Origin: Hyphomonadaceae bacterium TMED5
Lineage (GTDB): Bacteria > Pseudomonadota > Alphaproteobacteria > Caulobacterales > Hyphomonadaceae
Direction of reading: 5' to 3'
Length of the DNA stretch: 64,000 bases
Assembly (NCBI GenBank): GCA_002173095.1
Contig: NHBK01000009.1
Coordinates: 310,001 to 374,000, forward strand
Position numbers and translations under genes: made by a program. Every line of letters begins with the position of its first letter. The stretch's first letter is position 1. The notes under the pieces are model-generated. The model made no database searches. It was not told the DNA's origin and saw only the letters and a list, made by a program, of their open reading frames with translations. Shown piece by piece: positions 61,397 through 64,000 of the stretch.

Positions 61397-63685
61397 TCAC
61401 ACCTGCGCATATTCTTGCAATAGATTTAACAAATCCTTTTCCAGATCGGAGGTTTGTTTTTCCAGAATCGCCTCAAATTTTAACGAAAGCTGGGATATAT
61501 TTATGCGGCGGATAGCACGTTTTACCGGGCCAATGCCCGATACAGGCATGGAAAGACGTCGGAATCCCAGCAAGACGAAGACAAGCGCTTTCAGCGGCTG
61601 GCCTGCAGCTTCGCCACATATGGAAACCGGAATCCCGCAATTTGTCGCCCGATCGCAAATATCCTTTAAGAAAAGCAGGAATGACTTGTTAAGGACTGGA
61701 TAGCGGTCAGCCAGCATGCGGTTGTCGCGGTCTGCGGCAAAGAAATACTGATGCAGATCATTCGTGCCGATGGATAAAAAGTCGATTTCGCCTTGCAGCT
61801 CGTGAAAGCTGAGCGCGAACGCAGGCGTTTCAATCATCGCGCCGACTTTTACATCAGCCGGGCAATCATATTTGTCATTCTTCCGGCAGCGCTCAACCTC
61901 ATCCAATAGCATGGCTTTGGCCGCGCGATACTCGTCCACCGTTGTGACGAGCGGGAACATGACAGACAGGGTCTTGCCGCCAGCAGCTCGGCAAAGCGCA
62001 CGGAGCTGGCGTCTGAACAGGCCTTTTTTGTCGAGCGCAAAGCGAAGCGAGCGCCAGCCAAGTGCCGGGTTTTCCTCGTTTGCATGTCGCGCATTGCGCA
62101 GAAGTTTGTCGCCGCCAAGATCCAGCGTGCGGAAAAGCACAGGCCGGTCACCAGCGGTCTCAACCACCTGAGCGTAAAATGACTGCTGCTCCAGGCGCGT
62201 TGGAAGCGTCTCTGAAACGAGGAATTGGAATTCGGTGCGGAAGAGGCCAATGCCATCCGCGCCGGATGCATCCAGATTGTCGACGTCGATATTGAGGCCG
62301 GCATTCATCATCAGCTCGACATGCACGCCGTCCTGGGTATCGCCTTTGAGGTCGCGAATAGCCGCAAATTCGGCAAGGCGCTGGCTGCGCATGGCCAGTC
62401 GGTCACGATAGACAGCAACCAGATCCGGTTCCGGGCGAATATGAATATGGCCGGTATCGCCATCGACAATGATCTGATCGCCGCTCTCGGCAAACGCCAT
62501 GACGCGTTCAACTCCGCCCACCAGCGGCAGGCCAAGGGCGCGTGCGACAATCACGGCATGGGAGGTTGTGCTTTCATCTTCCAGAACCAGCGCGCGCAGG
62601 CCCGCATTTCGGTATTCCAGAAGATCAGCCGGGCCAAGACGGCGCGCCACGAGAATAGCACCATCATGATCAACCGAGGCTGTGCTGCCATCCATGCCCG
62701 CAAGAATACGCAGCAGGCGGTTGTCGAGGTCTTCAAGGTCGTGAAGACGATCGCGCAGATAGCTGTCCGTTGCGCTTTGCAGGCGCGCACGGTGTTCACG
62801 TCGTGCCCGGTCAACCGCTGCTTCAGCAGACAGGCCGGATGAGACAGCATCCAGTAATCGCGCGGCCCAGGACGGGTCATAGGCCAGCATGCGATAGGTT
62901 TCCAGAATGTCCCGGCTCTCACCCGCAAGCGGTGAGACGTGCTGGATCATCATGGAATCGACGAATGAACGCAGTTGTTCCAGCGCCTGTTTGAGGCGGT
63001 CTTCTTCCTTGCCGATATCAGTCGCAAAGAAACGGGCAGGCGGCACGACCGGGTCGTGCATATGGATCGGCCCCATGGCGAGGCCATCGCTCAGCGACTG
63101 GCCAACGAGCTCGATTGGACGGTTTGGACGAACGGCGACGTCTGCCAGCTCTTCGGAGCCGCTCTTACTTTCGGTGGTGACGACTTCTGCAAGGACCATG
63201 GCAATGGTCTGCAGCGTCTCCATATCCTCATCGTCATAGACACGGGAGACGACGTTCTGAACGGCCAGAACACCAATCACCCGGCCAAAGCGAAGGATCG
63301 GTACACCCAGGAAGGATGTGTACGGGTCCTCACCCGTTTCCGGGCGATAGCTGAAGCGAGGGTGGTGCGGTGCGTCCTGAATATTCTGAGGGCGCGCCTC
63401 AGATGCAACGAGACCGATCAGACCTTCAGTTGGCGCAAGACGCGTACGTTTGACCGCATCTGCCTGAAGACCTTCAGTGGCGACGAGTTCAAAGTCGCCA
63501 TTTTCCAGACGCAGATAGATGGAGCAGACATCGGCCACGAAAGACCGGGCCACCAGTTCCACCACACCGGCAAGGCGCCCATCAAGGCTCCGGCCCTCTG
63601 CCATAAGCGAGCGGAGCCGCGTCATCAGAATGCGCGGCGCAACTGCGCCTACCGGGCGAGGAGGAGGCCTGTTTGGTGGGGCCAT
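61397..63685 (-). CDS. ptsP: Phosphoenolpyruvate-protein phosphotransferase PtsP (enzyme I-Ntr)
   Basis: A 762-residue protein. An N-terminal GAF domain (residues about 20-165) precedes enzyme I domains: the N-terminal/phosphohistidine part with the active His in DESTTSHAVIVARALGLPLVGGV and the C-terminal PEP-binding barrel with GIGLFRTEFQFLV, DLGGDKLL, GTNDLHQYFFAADRDN and SICGEAAGQP. PtsP starts the nitrogen-related phosphotransfer chain through NPr and EIIA-Ntr. It directly follows lysC (19 bases), the usual alphaproteobacterial neighbour. Confidence 0.96.
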   Translation of the reverse strand: MAPPNRPPPRPVGAVAPRILMTRLRSLMAEGRSLDGRLAGVVELVARSFVADVCSIYLRLENGDFELVATEGLQADAVKRTRLAPTEGLIGLVASEARPQNIQDAPHHPRFSYRPETGEDPYTSFLGVPILRFGRVIGVLAVQNVVSRVYDDEDMETLQTIAMVLAEVVTTESKSGSEELADVAVRPNRPIELVGQSLSDGLAMGPIHMHDPVVPPARFFATDIGKEEDRLKQALEQLRSFVDSMMIQHVSPLAGESRDILETYRMLAYDPSWAARLLDAVSSGLSAEAAVDRARREHRARLQSATDSYLRDRLHDLEDLDNRLLRILAGMDGSTASVDHDGAILVARRLGPADLLEYRNAGLRALVLEDESTTSHAVIVARALGLPLVGGVERVMAFAESGDQIIVDGDTGHIHIRPEPDLVAVYRDRLAMRSQRLAEFAAIRDLKGDTQDGVHVELMMNAGLNIDVDNLDASGADGIGLFRTEFQFLVSETLPTRLEQQSFYAQVVETAGDRPVLFRTLDLGGDKLLRNARHANEENPALGWRSLRFALDKKGLFRRQLRALCRAAGGKTLSVMFPLVTTVDEYRAAKAMLLDEVERCRKNDKYDCPADVKVGAMIETPAFALSFHELQGEIDFLSIGTNDLHQYFFAADRDNRMLADRYPVLNKSFLLFLKDICDRATNCGIPVSICGEAAGQPLKALVFVLLGFRRLSMPVSGIGPVKRAIRRINISQLSLKFEAILEKQTSDLEKDLLNLLQEYAQV

Positions 63686-63704
63686 GATCTCTCGGTTTAA
63701 GTCC

Positions 63705-64000
63705 TCAGCTTCCTGCGTCTAAGCCATAAGCGGTGTGCAGCGCACGAACAGCGAGCTCTGTGTAGGACGCATCAATCAGAACAGAGATTTTGATCTCGGA
63801 TGTTGAGATAACCTGAATGTTGATACCTTTTGCAGAGAGCGCGTCGAACATGGTTTTGGCAACGCCTGTATGGCTTCGCATGCCAACACCAATAACGGAA
63901 ACTTTGGCAACATTCCGGTCAACAACGACAGATTCAAAGCCGATTTTGTCTTTTGCATCCTGCAGGACAGAAACAGCCAGTTCTGAGTCACGTTCTGTGC
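63705..64000 (-). CDS. lysC: Aspartate kinase, C-terminal ACT region (partial)
   Basis: The 3' end of a gene whose start lies beyond the right edge. The last 98 residues read VSVIGVGMRSHTGVAKTMFDAL, INIQVISTSEIKISVLID and ELAVRALHTAYGLDA, which is the second ACT domain of aspartate kinase, where lysine or threonine feedback binds. The kinase domain is outside the window. Confidence 0.93.
   Translation of the reverse strand, partial: TERDSELAVSVLQDAKDKIGFESVVVDRNVAKVSVIGVGMRSHTGVAKTMFDALSAKGINIQVISTSEIKISVLIDASYTELAVRALHTAYGLDAGS

Overview
The window looks like chromosomal DNA of an alphaproteobacterium, most plausibly from the Caulobacterales/Hyphomonadaceae side. This is inferred from gene content: an RpoH-type sigma factor, ptsP beside lysC, folE beside hisI, an S46 peptidase, a TadG-like protein, a RodZ-like protein and one perfect CtrA-type motif (TTAA-N7-TTAAC). 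GC content is moderately high by eye. Most of the window is housekeeping; I saw no phage, insertion sequence or CRISPR array.

Layout. 1-3041: the N-terminal 1,013 codons of a large autotransporter, whose barrel runs off the left edge. 3115-4378: an EF-hand lipoprotein and a nuclease-like protein with a CtrA-type site between them. 4384-9528: a proline block (putP, proA, proC, and divergent proB), then a MarR regulator and an S46 dipeptidyl-peptidase. 12428-16603: a cytochrome c maturation operon, ccmF-ccmG-(CcmH-like)-ccmH-ccmI, with an extra degenerate CcmH paralogue. 16938-21193: a membrane pseudokinase fused to a formylglycine-enzyme-like domain, followed by a TadG/VWA protein with an acidic insert. 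21464-21538: tRNA-Val(GAC). 21734-29270: envelope and stress functions (DUF481 protein, RNA methyltransferase, RcnB-like protein, rpoH, a NIT-HAMP-MCP-PilZ receptor, Cu/Zn superoxide dismutase).

29357-36452: two RluA-family pseudouridine synthases, each with an inverted repeat over its start codon, a TetR regulator, a zinc-ribbon membrane protein, PhoD phosphatase, a dodecin lacking the usual tryptophan, hisI and folE. 36871-45256: a hybrid histidine kinase, a truncated SDR, cysS, a histidine phosphatase lipoprotein and a GGDEF-EAL protein. 45529-53370: a HemL-like aminotransferase, ExoD, a siderophore-interacting protein behind a Fur-like palindrome, amn, rfbC, cysQ, accA and a YchJ-family gene. 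53372-57771: accessory genes, including a frameshifted SDR and a metallophosphatase with no visible canonical start upstream of its metal motif. 57866-64000: ispG, an aminotransferase, rodZ, ptsP and the 3' end of lysC.

The best candidates for undescribed biology are the pseudokinase/SUMF1-like fusion next to the TadG-like gene, the tandem degenerate CcmH, the tryptophan-less dodecin and the start-codon hairpins on two pseudouridine synthase genes. Two small single-span membrane proteins (42287-42457 and 46870-47031) are easily missed by gene finders. I ran no database search; all family calls are by recognition of motifs.
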